Position numbers and translations under genes: made by a program. From contig NZ_JAMTCD010000016.1 of assembly GCF_025370255.1 (NCBI RefSeq), positions 42,209-106,208 of the forward strand: a stretch of 64,000 nucleotides of DNA. The letters are read 5' to 3'. Below, piece by piece: positions 6,925-17,234 of the stretch (its first letter is position 1; every line of letters starts with the position of its first letter). This stretch comes from Shewanella holmiensis (GTDB lineage: Bacteria; Pseudomonadota; Gammaproteobacteria; Enterobacterales; Shewanellaceae). Below the pieces are notes generated by a model. That model worked only from the letters and a program-made list of their open reading frames with translations. It ran no database searches and had not been told where the DNA came from.

Positions 6925-7010
6925 AAAATGGGCTTAAAGCAAGGCTTTTTGTAGCGACGTGTAGCGTTTTTCTACACGAGCTGCAAAGTAACGCAGCTAT
7001 AACCCATTTT
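6925..7010. repeat. Cloverleaf-like inverted-repeat element after groEL
   Basis: The outer arms AAAATGGG (6925-6932) and CCCATTTT (7003-7010) enclose three further hairpins: AAAGC/GCTTT near 6936-6949, CGTGTAG/CTACACG at 6958-6978, and AGCTGC/GCAGCT at 6979-6998. The whole 86-bp unit folds as a four-way cloverleaf on either strand. It resembles a dispersed intergenic repeat (REP or MITE-like) more than an ordinary terminator. It is not a tRNA: stem lengths and conserved bases do not fit. Confidence 0.6.
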
Positions 7011-7021
7011 AACCAGTTAGA

Positions 7022-8686
<1,665 letters not shown>

Positions 8687-8716
8687 TTAAGTGGACAGTC
8701 TAATGATACTGGAGGC

Positions 8717-9007
8717 TTAGCCTACAACAGCCATCAGGTCAGCTTCTGACAGGATTAATACTTCTTCACCGTCAATTTTCTCTTTTTTAACGCCATAACC
8801 TTCGTTGAAGATCACAACATCACCCACTTTTACGTCAAGTGGTTTAACTGTGCCATTTTCTAAAATGCGACCGTTGCCTACTGCAAGAATTTCGCCACGA
8901 GTTGATTTTTCAGCTGCACTGCCTGTCAGCACGATGCCACCCGCTGAAGTAGATTCAACTTCTAAACGCTTAACAATAACTCGGTCATGTAATGGACGAA
9001 TATTCAT
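8717..9007 (-). CDS. groES: Co-chaperonin GroES (Hsp10)
   Basis: 96-aa co-chaperonin that caps the GroEL cavity. It begins [20 protein letters not shown], contains the mobile loop [14 protein letters not shown] at about 19-32, and ends in a VG pair as usual. Shine-Dalgarno AGGAGAG 8 bases before the ATG. First gene of the groESL operon, directly behind a sigma-32-like promoter. Confidence 0.99.
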   Translation of the reverse strand: MNIRPLHDRVIVKRLEVESTSAGGIVLTGSAAEKSTRGEILAVGNGRILENGTVKPLDVKVGDVVIFNEGYGVKKEKIDGEEVLILSEADLMAVVG

Positions 9008-9085
9008 CTATGAACTCTCCTAATGATTTGATGCCCAAAAATCGAGGCGGTTTTATGGAAAAGGCTTTTACCTTTGATGGAAGTT

Positions 9086-9114
9086 ATATGGGGGTGACAC
9101 ATCACACTTCCAAG
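9086..9114 (-). promoter_or_regulatory. Sigma-32 (RpoH) heat-shock promoter of groESL
   Basis: On the minus strand, CTTGGAA (9114-9108), 13-base spacer, then CCCCCATAT (9094-9086). This matches the sigma-32 consensus CTTGAA and CCCCATNT with proper spacing. It lies about 80 bp before the groES ATG. No CIRCE inverted repeat (TTAGCACTC type) was seen, so control is likely by RpoH rather than HrcA. Confidence 0.85.
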
Positions 9115-9215
9115 GGCAAATCATAAAAAAACTACAGAATTTTTATGTCTCTTTTATTAAACCGCCCCAAAGCCTGATAGAATTCGCCTCCTTAATATTG
9201 CAAATTGACGCCGCC

Positions 9216-10583
9216 ATGAAAGATAAACACGGGTTGCTTACTGCACCAATAGGTCGTGTGCTGTTTAACATGACCCTTCCTAACCTGATTGGTATTCTCA
9301 CCATTCTGGGCGGTAGCTTAGTGGATATCTATTTTATCAGTCAGTTAGGTACTGAAGCCTTAGCCGCGGTCAGCTTTACTTTCCCTATTACCCTAGTCAT
9401 TACCAGTATTGGCATTGGTATTGGTGCGGGGGTTTCCACTAACTTAGGCCGATTAATCGGCTCGGGGCAAGCTGAGCAAGCCAAGCTGTTTTTGTTTGAT
9501 ACCTTAATGCTGACATTGGCCATCATTACTGTGCTGAGTGTGTTGGGTGGCGTATTGATTGAGCCATTATTTAGCCTTTTAGGGGCGAATAAGCACAGCC
9601 TACCTTACATTCATGACTATATGATGTGGTGGTATTGCGGTGCACCAGCACTGGTGCTGTTAATGGTGGGAAACCAAGCCTTGCGGGCCACTGGCGATAC
9701 CCGCTCTCCGGCAAAAATAATGATGCTTGCCGCCATCGTTAATTTGGTTTTAGACCCTTTACTGATTTTTGGCTTGGGCCCGTTTCCACGTTTAGAAGTT
9801 CAAGGTGCGGCAATTGCGACCATGTTGTCTTGGGTCATCGCCTTAGTATTAGCCGGACGGTTACTGATTGTTAAACGCAAACTGTTGCACAGTGCTAGCC
9901 TGGTAAAAGACCGTATGGTGAGCCATTGGCGTGCGTTAGCCCACATTGCCAGACCGGCCGCATTAATGAATATGATTAACCCAATCGCTAACGGTATTTT
10001 AATGGCCATGCTTGCCAGAATTGACCATGCGGGGGTAGCCGCTTTTGGGGCGGGCATGCGTTTAGAATCTGTGCTGTTACTGGTTGTCATGGCGTTATCA
10101 TCTAGCTTGATGCCGTTTATTGCGCAAAATTTAGGTGCTGGTCAGCATGTGCGGGCCAAGGATGCATTATTGACATCACTGCGGTTTGTGCTGGTGTTTC
10201 AAACCTTGCTTTATATTCCGATGTACTTTTTTGCCCACCCAATTGCCCAGCAGTTTTCAAATGATCCAATAGTGATTGATTGGTTGACCTTTTATATTAT
10301 TGCCTTACCCGCCGCCTATGGCCCTTTAGGTATTGTGATTATTTTTGCCACCAGCTTAAATGCATACCATCGACCGATGAGTTCACTGGTCATTAATTTA
10401 TGTCGGTTAATGCTGTTAATGCTTCCCTTGGCGGCATTAGGCTCGTACATTGGTGGCGTAAAAGGCTTGATGTTGGCGTTACCCATTACCAATACTATTA
10501 TGGGTATAGCTTGCTATATTTTAGCCACTAAGATAACCGAGCCCGTTAAACACCATCACACGACTGCAGTCATTGTCGAGTAA
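9216..10583 (+). CDS. MATE-family multidrug exporter
   Basis: Polytopic inner-membrane protein of 455 aa with about 12 hydrophobic segments. The two-fold repeated MatE arrangement shows in the N half (PNLIGILTILGGSLVDIYFI) and C half (RPAALMNMINPIANGILMAM). The family exports cationic drugs and dyes in exchange for Na+ or H+. The start ATG at 9216 gives MKDKHGLLTAPIGRVLFNM, as in relatives; a TTG at 9198 would add 6 residues and has no better ribosome site. Divergent from groES. A small membrane-protein gene follows 30 bp later and may be co-transcribed. Substrate unknown. Confidence 0.92.
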   Translation: MKDKHGLLTAPIGRVLFNMTLPNLIGILTILGGSLVDIYFISQLGTEALAAVSFTFPITLVITSIGIGIGAGVSTNLGRLIGSGQAEQAKLFLFDTLMLTLAIITVLSVLGGVLIEPLFSLLGANKHSLPYIHDYMMWWYCGAPALVLLMVGNQALRATGDTRSPAKIMMLAAIVNLVLDPLLIFGLGPFPRLEVQGAAIATMLSWVIALVLAGRLLIVKRKLLHSASLVKDRMVSHWRALAHIARPAALMNMINPIANGILMAMLARIDHAGVAAFGAGMRLESVLLLVVMALSSSLMPFIAQNLGAGQHVRAKDALLTSLRFVLVFQTLLYIPMYFFAHPIAQQFSNDPIVIDWLTFYIIALPAAYGPLGIVIIFATSLNAYHRPMSSLVINLCRLMLLMLPLAALGSYIGGVKGLMLALPITNTIMGIACYILATKITEPVKHHHTTAVIVE

Positions 10584-10613
10584 TTATTAGCAACGTCACT
10601 GTATAGGCATGCC

Positions 10614-10997
10614 ATGGCTATCCCAAATACCCCAACATCAAATCAACCCCCATCAATAAAACGGCCATTAAAGGCTGCACTGATGTCGGCCCTTATTTGC
10701 CCCGGCAGTGGCCAAATGTGGTTAGGAAAAAAATGGCAAGGTATTGGGTTTATGGCGTTGTCTTTTGTATGTTTGGCGGTAATGATGAACTTCGCCATTG
10801 AACGGGCACAGGTTATTGCAGATAAAATTTTAGCTGGTGAAGTGGCATTAGAATACAGCGCCATTTACGCACAAATTACTCAGGCACCTGATGGTAATAT
10901 GGCACAAATAAGCACTTGGATAACCTGGCTATTTGTTGCCAATTGGCTAACCAGTATTATTACGGCTTATCTAGTGGCAAAAAAGACTGCGTCATAA
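10614..10997 (+). CDS. Small membrane protein with TM2-like PGSGQ motif
   Basis: 127 aa, no firm family assignment. The motif ALICPGSGQMWLGKKWQGIG at about 24-43 resembles the glycine-rich turn of TM2-domain proteins. Two or three hydrophobic segments: about 19-33 (weak), 43-58 and 100-120. Only 30 bp after the MATE gene, so it could be co-expressed. The stop lies close to the fxsA terminator, which comes from the opposite strand. Confidence 0.75.
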   Translation: MAIPNTPTSNQPPSIKRPLKAALMSALICPGSGQMWLGKKWQGIGFMALSFVCLAVMMNFAIERAQVIADKILAGEVALEYSAIYAQITQAPDGNMAQISTWITWLFVANWLTSIITAYLVAKKTAS

Positions 10998-11032
10998 ACC
11001 GCAGCGGGTGCATTATATTTCTTGGATAAAAA

Positions 11033-11051
11033 AACCAGCGATTCGCTGGCT
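11033..11051 (-). terminator. fxsA terminator
   Basis: On the minus strand CCAGCG-AAT-CGCTGG followed by TTTTTTT (11034-11028 region). Located just after the fxsA stop codon and also placed to stop transcripts of the converging small membrane-protein gene. Confidence 0.75.
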
Positions 11052-11059
11052 TTGTTCAA

Positions 11060-11620
11060 TTATTTACGATCGTCATTTTGTTGATGATCGATTTGATGGC
11101 TTTCAGGTCGTTTTTGGCTTGGGTCGTCTTTATGCTCAAAATCGCCCTCAAAGGTATGACTATCTTGACCACGAGTGGGATCAAAAGGATTTTGTCCAAA
11201 TGGCCCTTGATTAAACGGCCCTTGTTGGCCAAACCCAGGCTTAAAACCACCATTTGCCACCACTTGTAACTGCATGCGCTTATACATAAAGGCTGCAATC
11301 GGTGCACGGGTAAACGGGGTCAGTAGCAATAGCCCTAACGCATCAGTGACAAACCCCGGAATTAATAACAACACACCAGCGGCGGCTAACATCATACCTT
11401 CAACAATTTCTTGCCCAGGCGCTTCGCCACGTGCCAGCTTTTGTTGCACTGTCATTAGGGTGTTTAATCCTTGGCTTCTTACCAGTGATACTCCAACAAT
11501 GGCAGTAAAGAATACCAACCCGATTGTTGGCCATACCCCTAAGGCATCACCCACTTGAATTAATACCGACAGTTCCAGCGCGGGCACAATAATGAACACT
11601 AATAATAAAATCAAAAACAT
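11060..11620 (-). CDS. fxsA: FxsA family membrane protein
   Basis: FxsA/YtzA-type inner-membrane protein of 186 aa. Three hydrophobic segments lie in the first 110 residues (FLILLLVFIIVPALELSVLI; VWPTIGLVFFTAIVGVSLV; GMMLAAAGVLLLIPGFVTDA). The hydrophilic tail is rich in Gln, Gly, Phe and Asp. In E. coli FxsA, when overproduced, relieves F-plasmid exclusion of phage T7; its normal role is unknown. In E. coli fxsA is also found near groESL, so the neighbourhood is conserved. Divergent from cutA across about 200 bp. Confidence 0.92.
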   Translation of the reverse strand: MFLILLLVFIIVPALELSVLIQVGDALGVWPTIGLVFFTAIVGVSLVRSQGLNTLMTVQQKLARGEAPGQEIVEGMMLAAAGVLLLIPGFVTDALGLLLLTPFTRAPIAAFMYKRMQLQVVANGGFKPGFGQQGPFNQGPFGQNPFDPTRGQDSHTFEGDFEHKDDPSQKRPESHQIDHQQNDDRK

Positions 11621-11824
11621 GTAAACCTCGGTTAAACAGTGACTATCGGAATTAATTAATAAAATAATCGAAAGTTAATGAAAACTATATGGGGATTATA
11701 CGGTCTATTTTCAAGAGACGTCACGGTTCTTAAACATAACAGTGAAATCTGCATCTAAAAACCGTAAAGTAACCCAATACTGCCCATTTTAGCTTAAGCT
11801 AACGTTAAGTTTAGAAGATATACA

Positions 11825-12148
11825 ATGACCGCAGACTTTTTACTGATTTTTTCAACCTGTCCTGATAAAACCACCGCTGACCACATTGCGCGTGCATTAG
11901 TGGATGCAAAATTGGCGGCTTGTGTGCAACTTAGCCCATCAGTTGAGTCAGTTTATTATTGGGATAACCAAGTGTGTCAGTCACAAGAAGTGCAATTGCA
12001 AATCAAATGTCTTAGCTTACATTACTCAGCAATTGAACAAATGGTGATCCAATTACACCCGTATGAAGTACCAGAGTTAATCGCGACACCTATTATCAAT
12101 GGGCTTGCGCCTTATTTAACATGGATAAAAGAAACCACTACATCATGA
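11825..12148 (+). CDS. cutA: Divalent-cation tolerance protein CutA
   Basis: 107-aa CutA1 family protein, a small trimeric cytoplasmic protein linked to copper tolerance. Typical family sequence includes STCPDKTTADHIARALVDAK near the N-terminus and HPYEVPELIATPI near residue 80. Its stop codon overlaps the dsbD start (ATGA), so the two are translationally coupled. The cutA-dsbD pairing is also known in E. coli, where DsbD was first named as a copper-tolerance gene. Confidence 0.95.
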   Translation: MTADFLLIFSTCPDKTTADHIARALVDAKLAACVQLSPSVESVYYWDNQVCQSQEVQLQIKCLSLHYSAIEQMVIQLHPYEVPELIATPIINGLAPYLTWIKETTTS

Positions 12149-14004
12149 AAAAAATATTCGCCTTTGTTTTAACCTCATTACTACTCGTGTCCTCTATTGC
12201 TATTGCCCCTTTGGCGCAAAGTGAAGGGGTATTTAGTAAGAGTAAATTTAATTTTTTAAGCAGTGAACCTGAACTTTTGCCTGTGAATGAGGCTTTCTCA
12301 TTCGATTTTAAACAGCAAGGTAATCAGCTGATGATAAGCTGGGTGATTGCCGATGGTTACTATATGTACCGTGACAAATTGACGTTTGCTGCTGACGGTG
12401 CGGTGATTGGTGATATCAATTTACCCCGAGGTAAAACCCATAACGACGAATATTTTGGTGAGCAAGAGGTCTTTTACTCATTTGTAGAGATCCCCGTCGG
12501 CATTAAAGAGGCCAGTAAAGAAGCCACCTTTAAAGTGACCTTTATGGGCTGTGCTGAAGGCACACTGTGTTACCCGCCTACTACTCGCGATGTTATTTTA
12601 TCTGAAGTTGCAACCAATGATGGCAAAGTTGCCCAGGCTAAAAAAGTCATCGGTGCGCCTGAAGCATCCGAGACTGATAATGCCTCCAGCTCAACCACTC
12701 CAATAACCCAACAAGATACCTTAAGCCAAATGCTGCAAAACGACAGCCTGTTATGGACGTTGGCAATCTTTTTTGGCTTAGGTATTGGTTTGGCATTAAC
12801 CCCTTGTGTGTTCCCTATGTATCCCATTTTGTCGGGGATTATTGTCGGCCAAGGGCAAAAGCTATCAACGGCAAAAGCTTTCACTCTGTCGATGGCCTAT
12901 GTTCAAGGCATGGCAATTACCTACTCGTTACTTGGTCTTGTGGTTGCCAGTGCGGGCATGAAGTTTCAAGCAGCGCTACAACACCCGGCCATTTTGATAT
13001 TTCTGGCAGTAATGTTTGTGCTACTCAGCTTGTCGATGTTTGGCATGTACGATTTAAAATTGCCATCAAAGTGGCAAGAAAAAATGAACTCGCTATCTAA
13101 CAACCAAAAAGGCGGCAACTTAGTTGGCGTATTTTTAATGGGGGTTATTTCTGGATTAGTGGCATCACCTTGCACCACTGCCCCTTTATCTGGCGCACTC
13201 ATTTACGTGGCGCAAAGTGGTGATCTGCTACAAGGCTTCCTAGCACTGTATGTATTAAGCATGGGTATGGGGGTTCCGCTATTAGTATTAGGAACATCTG
13301 GCGGAAAAATTCTGCCTCGAGCCGGTGCGTGGATGGATATTATTAAAACCATCTTCGGCTTCTTACTGATCTCTGTTTCTATCATGATGATTGGCCGTAT
13401 TTGGGTAGGTTTAGTCTCTGATGTGCTATGGGCAATTTGGGGTGTAAGCTTGGTGGGTTACTTAATGCACCAAAACAAACTCACTCAATTTAACTGGAAA
13501 CAAACTGTGCGCAGTGTGTTGCTGTTACTGGCCTTACTGGCGAGTTTCTCTTACGGTTTTCAAGCGGTAATGAGCCACTTTGGCTTCCAAACGCCAGCAA
13601 TAAGCCAATCGGCAACAAATGGCACAGCAAAAGCTGAAGCCCATCACTTTATCAGGATTAAATCATTAGCAGATTTAGAAACTGAGCTGGATAAAGCCAG
13701 CATCAGTGGCAAAACTGTCATGTTAGATCTTTATGCTGACTGGTGCGTGGCCTGTAAAGAGTTTGAAGCGATTACGTTTGCTGATGGCGCAGTACTTGAG
13801 CGCATGGATCAGATGGTAATACTGCAAGCCGATGTCACTAAAAGTGATGCAGTTGATATCGAGTTACTTGAGCATTACGGAGTATTGGGCTTACCGACAT
13901 TATTAATGTTCGATAAAAATGGCGCTATACGCGATGATTTACGTGTAACTGGTTTTATGGGGCCTAAAGACTTCGCGAATCACTTAGACTTGCTGTTGAA
14001 ATAG
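12145..14004 (+). CDS. dsbD: Thiol:disulfide interchange protein DsbD
   Basis: 619-aa transmembrane reductant conduit that passes electrons from cytoplasmic thioredoxin to periplasmic DsbC/DsbG and CcmG. All three parts are present: signal peptide (1-25) with a periplasmic alpha domain carrying C136 and C142; an eight-helix membrane domain with C221 (TPCVFP) and C343 (SPCTT); and a C-terminal thioredoxin-like domain with CVAC at 534-537 and a cis-proline loop GLPT. The start MKKIF at 12145 is chosen because it gives a clean signal peptide and an ATGA overlap with the cutA stop; an ATG at 12121 would lie inside cutA. Followed by a terminator at 14036. Confidence 0.97.
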   Translation: MKKIFAFVLTSLLLVSSIAIAPLAQSEGVFSKSKFNFLSSEPELLPVNEAFSFDFKQQGNQLMISWVIADGYYMYRDKLTFAADGAVIGDINLPRGKTHNDEYFGEQEVFYSFVEIPVGIKEASKEATFKVTFMGCAEGTLCYPPTTRDVILSEVATNDGKVAQAKKVIGAPEASETDNASSSTTPITQQDTLSQMLQNDSLLWTLAIFFGLGIGLALTPCVFPMYPILSGIIVGQGQKLSTAKAFTLSMAYVQGMAITYSLLGLVVASAGMKFQAALQHPAILIFLAVMFVLLSLSMFGMYDLKLPSKWQEKMNSLSNNQKGGNLVGVFLMGVISGLVASPCTTAPLSGALIYVAQSGDLLQGFLALYVLSMGMGVPLLVLGTSGGKILPRAGAWMDIIKTIFGFLLISVSIMMIGRIWVGLVSDVLWAIWGVSLVGYLMHQNKLTQFNWKQTVRSVLLLLALLASFSYGFQAVMSHFGFQTPAISQSATNGTAKAEAHHFIRIKSLADLETELDKASISGKTVMLDLYADWCVACKEFEAITFADGAVLERMDQMVILQADVTKSDAVDIELLEHYGVLGLPTLLMFDKNGAIRDDLRVTGFMGPKDFANHLDLLLK

Positions 14005-14035
14005 TTATTTAGCAAATACTTTACTTGATGAAAAT

Positions 14036-14066
14036 AAGCGCCTTTTTCTACAAAGGCGCTTGTTTT
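14036..14066 (+). terminator. cutA-dsbD operon terminator
   Basis: Stem AAGCGCCTTT / AAAGGCGCTT with a 6-base loop, then TGTTTTGT. A second AT-rich hairpin, GAAAAATC/GATTTTTC, lies at 14116-14141. Confidence 0.8.
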
Positions 14067-14188
14067 GTATTTAAAGGCACCTATTTTCATCCAAGTGCTT
14101 ATTTTATATTGTGACGAAAAATCCCCCTTCGGCGATTTTTCTTATACAATGTTAGCTATCTTTCATTTATCGCTAAATATGGAGTGCT

Positions 14189-15850
14189 ATGGAACCGGCA
14201 ATCTTAATTATCACCTTACTTTGCGGCCTGCTTGTGAGTAAAGTAGGGTTACCGCCACTTATTGGCTACTTAGGCGCAGGATTCGTTTTATTCACATTTG
14301 GCATTCAAGACTCAAGCCTACCTTTATTAAAGCAACTTGCTGATTTAGGCGTCACCCTTCTATTGTTTTCAATTGGATTAAAACTGGATTTAAAAAGTTT
14401 ATTTAAAGCCGAGGTGTTGGCCACATCAAGTATCCACTTAGTGGGTTCTATCCTCTTTTTTATTCCCGTTTTAAAGTTATTGGGCATGGCAGGCTTAGAG
14501 CAACTGGAAGGTTATAGCCTGAACCAGTTATTGCTGATCTCTTTTGCTTTAAGTTTTTCCAGTACCGTATTTGCAGTAAAAGTGATTGAAGATAATGGTG
14601 ACATGAAGTCGCTATACGGCCGCGTCGCTATTGGTATCTTGATTATGCAAGATATCTTTGCCGTGGTGTTTTTAACTATCTCTAAAGGTGATATCCCATC
14701 CATTTGGGCGCTGGGGTTATTATTACTGCCGTTTACTCGACCACTTATTTACAAGGTCTTTGACCGCGTTGGTCACAGTGAAATGCTGGTGTTATTTGGC
14801 CTTGTGATGGCACTTGTGGTTGGCGCTTGGCTATTTGAAGCGGTAGGACTAAAACCTGATTTAGGTGCATTGATTATTGGTATTTTACTTGCCGGACACG
14901 CTAAGTCGTCTGAGTTAGCCAAGTCGATGTATTACTTTAAAGAACTCTTCCTGGTCGCCTTCTTCCTCACCATTGGCCTTAACGGTTTACCGACTTGGTC
15001 AGACATAGGTTTAGCCGCTATTTTAGTCTTGTTAGTACCCGTAAAAATTGTCATGTTCATCTACTTGCTGACACGCTTTAAGTTACGTTCACGTACCTCA
15101 TTGCTAGCCTCGTTCAACTTAGGTAACTACAGTGAGTTTGGTTTGATTGTTGCCGCCGTTGCAGCCCACAAAGGTTGGTTGCCAGCATCATGGTTAATTA
15201 TTATTGCTGTGGCATTAAGCATTAGCTTTTTATTTGCTGCGCCACTTAACACCAGTGTGAATAAGATCTACCAGCGCTTTCAACGCCATTTAGTCAAAAT
15301 GGAAAAACATCCACTGCACCCTGAAGACCGCCAAATTAAAATTGGTAATCCTCGCTTTTTGATATTCGGTATGGGGCGAATTGGTAGTGGTGCGTATGAC
15401 GAGCTTCGTTTGCGTTTTGATGGCGAAATTTTAGGGATTGAGCATAAACAAGAGTTAGTTGATTTTCATCGTACTCAAGGCCGTAATGTGGTGCAAGGCG
15501 ATGCTGGCGATACCGATTTTTGGGAAAAATTAGAACGTGCGCCCAATCTTGAATTAGTACTGCTGGCGATTCCGCATCATGTGGGTAACTTATTTGCCGT
15601 AGAACAACTTAAGAAGCTGAATTACGAGGGCAAAATCAGTGCTATTGTGCAATACACTGAAGATGCCGATGCGTTAAAGGCTGCGGGGGTTGATACCGCT
15701 TACAACCTTTATGAAGCAGCGGGTGCCGGTTTTGTTGACCATGTTATTTATGAACTGTTAGACGAAAACCAAGAGCAAGTTAATCGTGCAGATAAAGAGG
15801 CCAATGAATCAAAAGCGGCCAACGAATCAGCATCTACATCATCAGTTTAA
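14189..15850 (+). CDS. Kef/CPA2-type cation:proton antiporter with TrkA-N domain
   Basis: 553-aa monovalent cation:proton antiporter of the CPA2 family. Residues 1-375 are a membrane domain with about 12-13 helices. Residues from about 388 are a cytosolic Rossmann RCK/TrkA-N domain with the nucleotide-binding motif GMGRIGSG. The C-terminal tail is Glu/Asn/Ser-rich. Related to KefB/KefC and YbaL, which export K+; the glutathione gating residues of KefC are not clearly present, so the YbaL-like branch is more likely. It is a single-gene unit with terminators on both sides. Confidence 0.88.
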   Translation: MEPAILIITLLCGLLVSKVGLPPLIGYLGAGFVLFTFGIQDSSLPLLKQLADLGVTLLLFSIGLKLDLKSLFKAEVLATSSIHLVGSILFFIPVLKLLGMAGLEQLEGYSLNQLLLISFALSFSSTVFAVKVIEDNGDMKSLYGRVAIGILIMQDIFAVVFLTISKGDIPSIWALGLLLLPFTRPLIYKVFDRVGHSEMLVLFGLVMALVVGAWLFEAVGLKPDLGALIIGILLAGHAKSSELAKSMYYFKELFLVAFFLTIGLNGLPTWSDIGLAAILVLLVPVKIVMFIYLLTRFKLRSRTSLLASFNLGNYSEFGLIVAAVAAHKGWLPASWLIIIAVALSISFLFAAPLNTSVNKIYQRFQRHLVKMEKHPLHPEDRQIKIGNPRFLIFGMGRIGSGAYDELRLRFDGEILGIEHKQELVDFHRTQGRNVVQGDAGDTDFWEKLERAPNLELVLLAIPHHVGNLFAVEQLKKLNYEGKISAIVQYTEDADALKAAGVDTAYNLYEAAGAGFVDHVIYELLDENQEQVNRADKEANESKAANESASTSSV

Positions 15851-15891
15851 TCCCAACATCACGCCTAATAGTACTAAGTGATTGTTAATTA

Positions 15892-15920
15892 AAAACGCTT
15901 CGAAAAATATCGAGGCGTTT
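15892..15920 (+). terminator. Terminator of the antiporter gene
   Basis: AAACGC-TTCGA / TCGA-GGCGTTT stem with one mismatch, followed by TTTTTGTTT. Confidence 0.75.
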
Positions 15921-16044
15921 TTTGTTTCTGTCAGCGTATTTTCAATTTGCACTTAGTTAAAAAAATCTCAGTTACAGTTACTACTGAGTCGTGATATAAA
16001 TCAAGGTAATCACGTGATCACTTTCTGTTGGAAATTTTCGAAGT

Positions 16045-17190
16045 ATGTCTAACCCAGCGCAACGGGCAACTAAATTATTTGTGCAAACTTTTGGCACAAA
16101 AGCGGATGATTTATACCAGGCTCCTGGCCGGGTAAATATTATTGGTGAACATACCGATTACAATGAAGGATTAGTCCTGCCTGCAGCCATTAACTTTCAT
16201 ACTGTGATTGCGGTTAAGCATCGTGAGGACAATTTATTTCGCGCGGTAACGGATGCCTTTCCAGGGCAAATTAAGCAATGGACATTCGGTGAGGAAGGCT
16301 CTGTCTCTTCTAATGATGATTGGGCAAACTATTTAAAAGGCGTAACCGCGGCAATGCATATGTCGGGGCTGCAAGCCAAAGGACTGGATTTGGCCATTGT
16401 GGGTAACGTGCCACTTGGTGCAGGGTTATCTTCATCTGCCGCATTAGAAATCGCATTTGGTACTGCAATTAGCTATGCCAGCCAATTACATTTATCCCCT
16501 TCGGCAATTGCATTATTAGCCCAACGCGGCGAAAGCCAATATATGTGCCTTGATTGCGGCATTATGGATCAAATGATCAGCGCGTTAGCGGAAGAAGATC
16601 ATGCACTATTAATTGATTGCTTAGAGTTAGAAAGCGAAGCGATTTTGCTCCCTGAAAACCTCAGCATGGTAGTGATTGACCCTAATATCAACCGCAAAGC
16701 CTTTATGATGCAGTTTGAAGAACGTAAAAAAGACTGTGCGATCATCACCCAGTTACTTGGGTTAGATTCTTTACGGGATTTATCATTAAGCTATCTAGAA
16801 CAGCAAAGAGACACCTTATCTTCTGAACAGTTTAGACGAGCTCGCCATGTGATCACCGAAAACACCCGCACAAGTAATGCTGCCAGAGCGCTTCAACAAA
16901 ATGATATTGCGCGTTTTAGCCAATTAATGACCCAATCACATGTGTCGTTACGTGATGATTTTGAAGTTATCGCCCCCGAAGTAGACATTCTCGTATCGAT
17001 GATTTCTCAACATATTGGCGAACGGGGTGGTGTGCGCATGAGTGACGGTTGTGTACTTGCGCTGATCGAGCATGAACTTACCGATGACGTGATTAATTTA
17101 GTTGAACAAGAATACACCCAGAAAACGGGGCTAGAGCCTCGTATTTTACTGTGCTCAGCCAGTGCTGGCGCAGGCAGGATAAGTAAATAA
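16045..17190 (+). CDS. galK: Galactokinase
   Basis: 381-aa GHMP-family kinase that phosphorylates alpha-D-galactose to galactose-1-phosphate, first committed step of the Leloir pathway. The galactokinase signature GRVNIIGEHTDYNEG lies at about 28-42. The ATP-binding GHMP motif PLGAGLSSSAA lies at 123-133, and the C-terminal GHMP motif SASAGAGRI replaces the usual GGGFGG-like block. It is followed 44 bp later by galM, with no galT or galE in this window. No transporter or regulator is adjacent. Confidence 0.97.
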   Translation: MSNPAQRATKLFVQTFGTKADDLYQAPGRVNIIGEHTDYNEGLVLPAAINFHTVIAVKHREDNLFRAVTDAFPGQIKQWTFGEEGSVSSNDDWANYLKGVTAAMHMSGLQAKGLDLAIVGNVPLGAGLSSSAALEIAFGTAISYASQLHLSPSAIALLAQRGESQYMCLDCGIMDQMISALAEEDHALLIDCLELESEAILLPENLSMVVIDPNINRKAFMMQFEERKKDCAIITQLLGLDSLRDLSLSYLEQQRDTLSSEQFRRARHVITENTRTSNAARALQQNDIARFSQLMTQSHVSLRDDFEVIAPEVDILVSMISQHIGERGGVRMSDGCVLALIEHELTDDVINLVEQEYTQKTGLEPRILLCSASAGAGRISK

Positions 17191-17234
17191 AAACTCAATT
17201 ACCCGAACCTTAAATACAAACCAGAGAGGCCTCA

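Noticed and set aside
9008..9120. CIRCE element for HrcA control of groESL
   Set aside because: No TTAGCACTC-N9-GAGTGCTAA-like repeat is present; the sigma-32 boxes explain the region.
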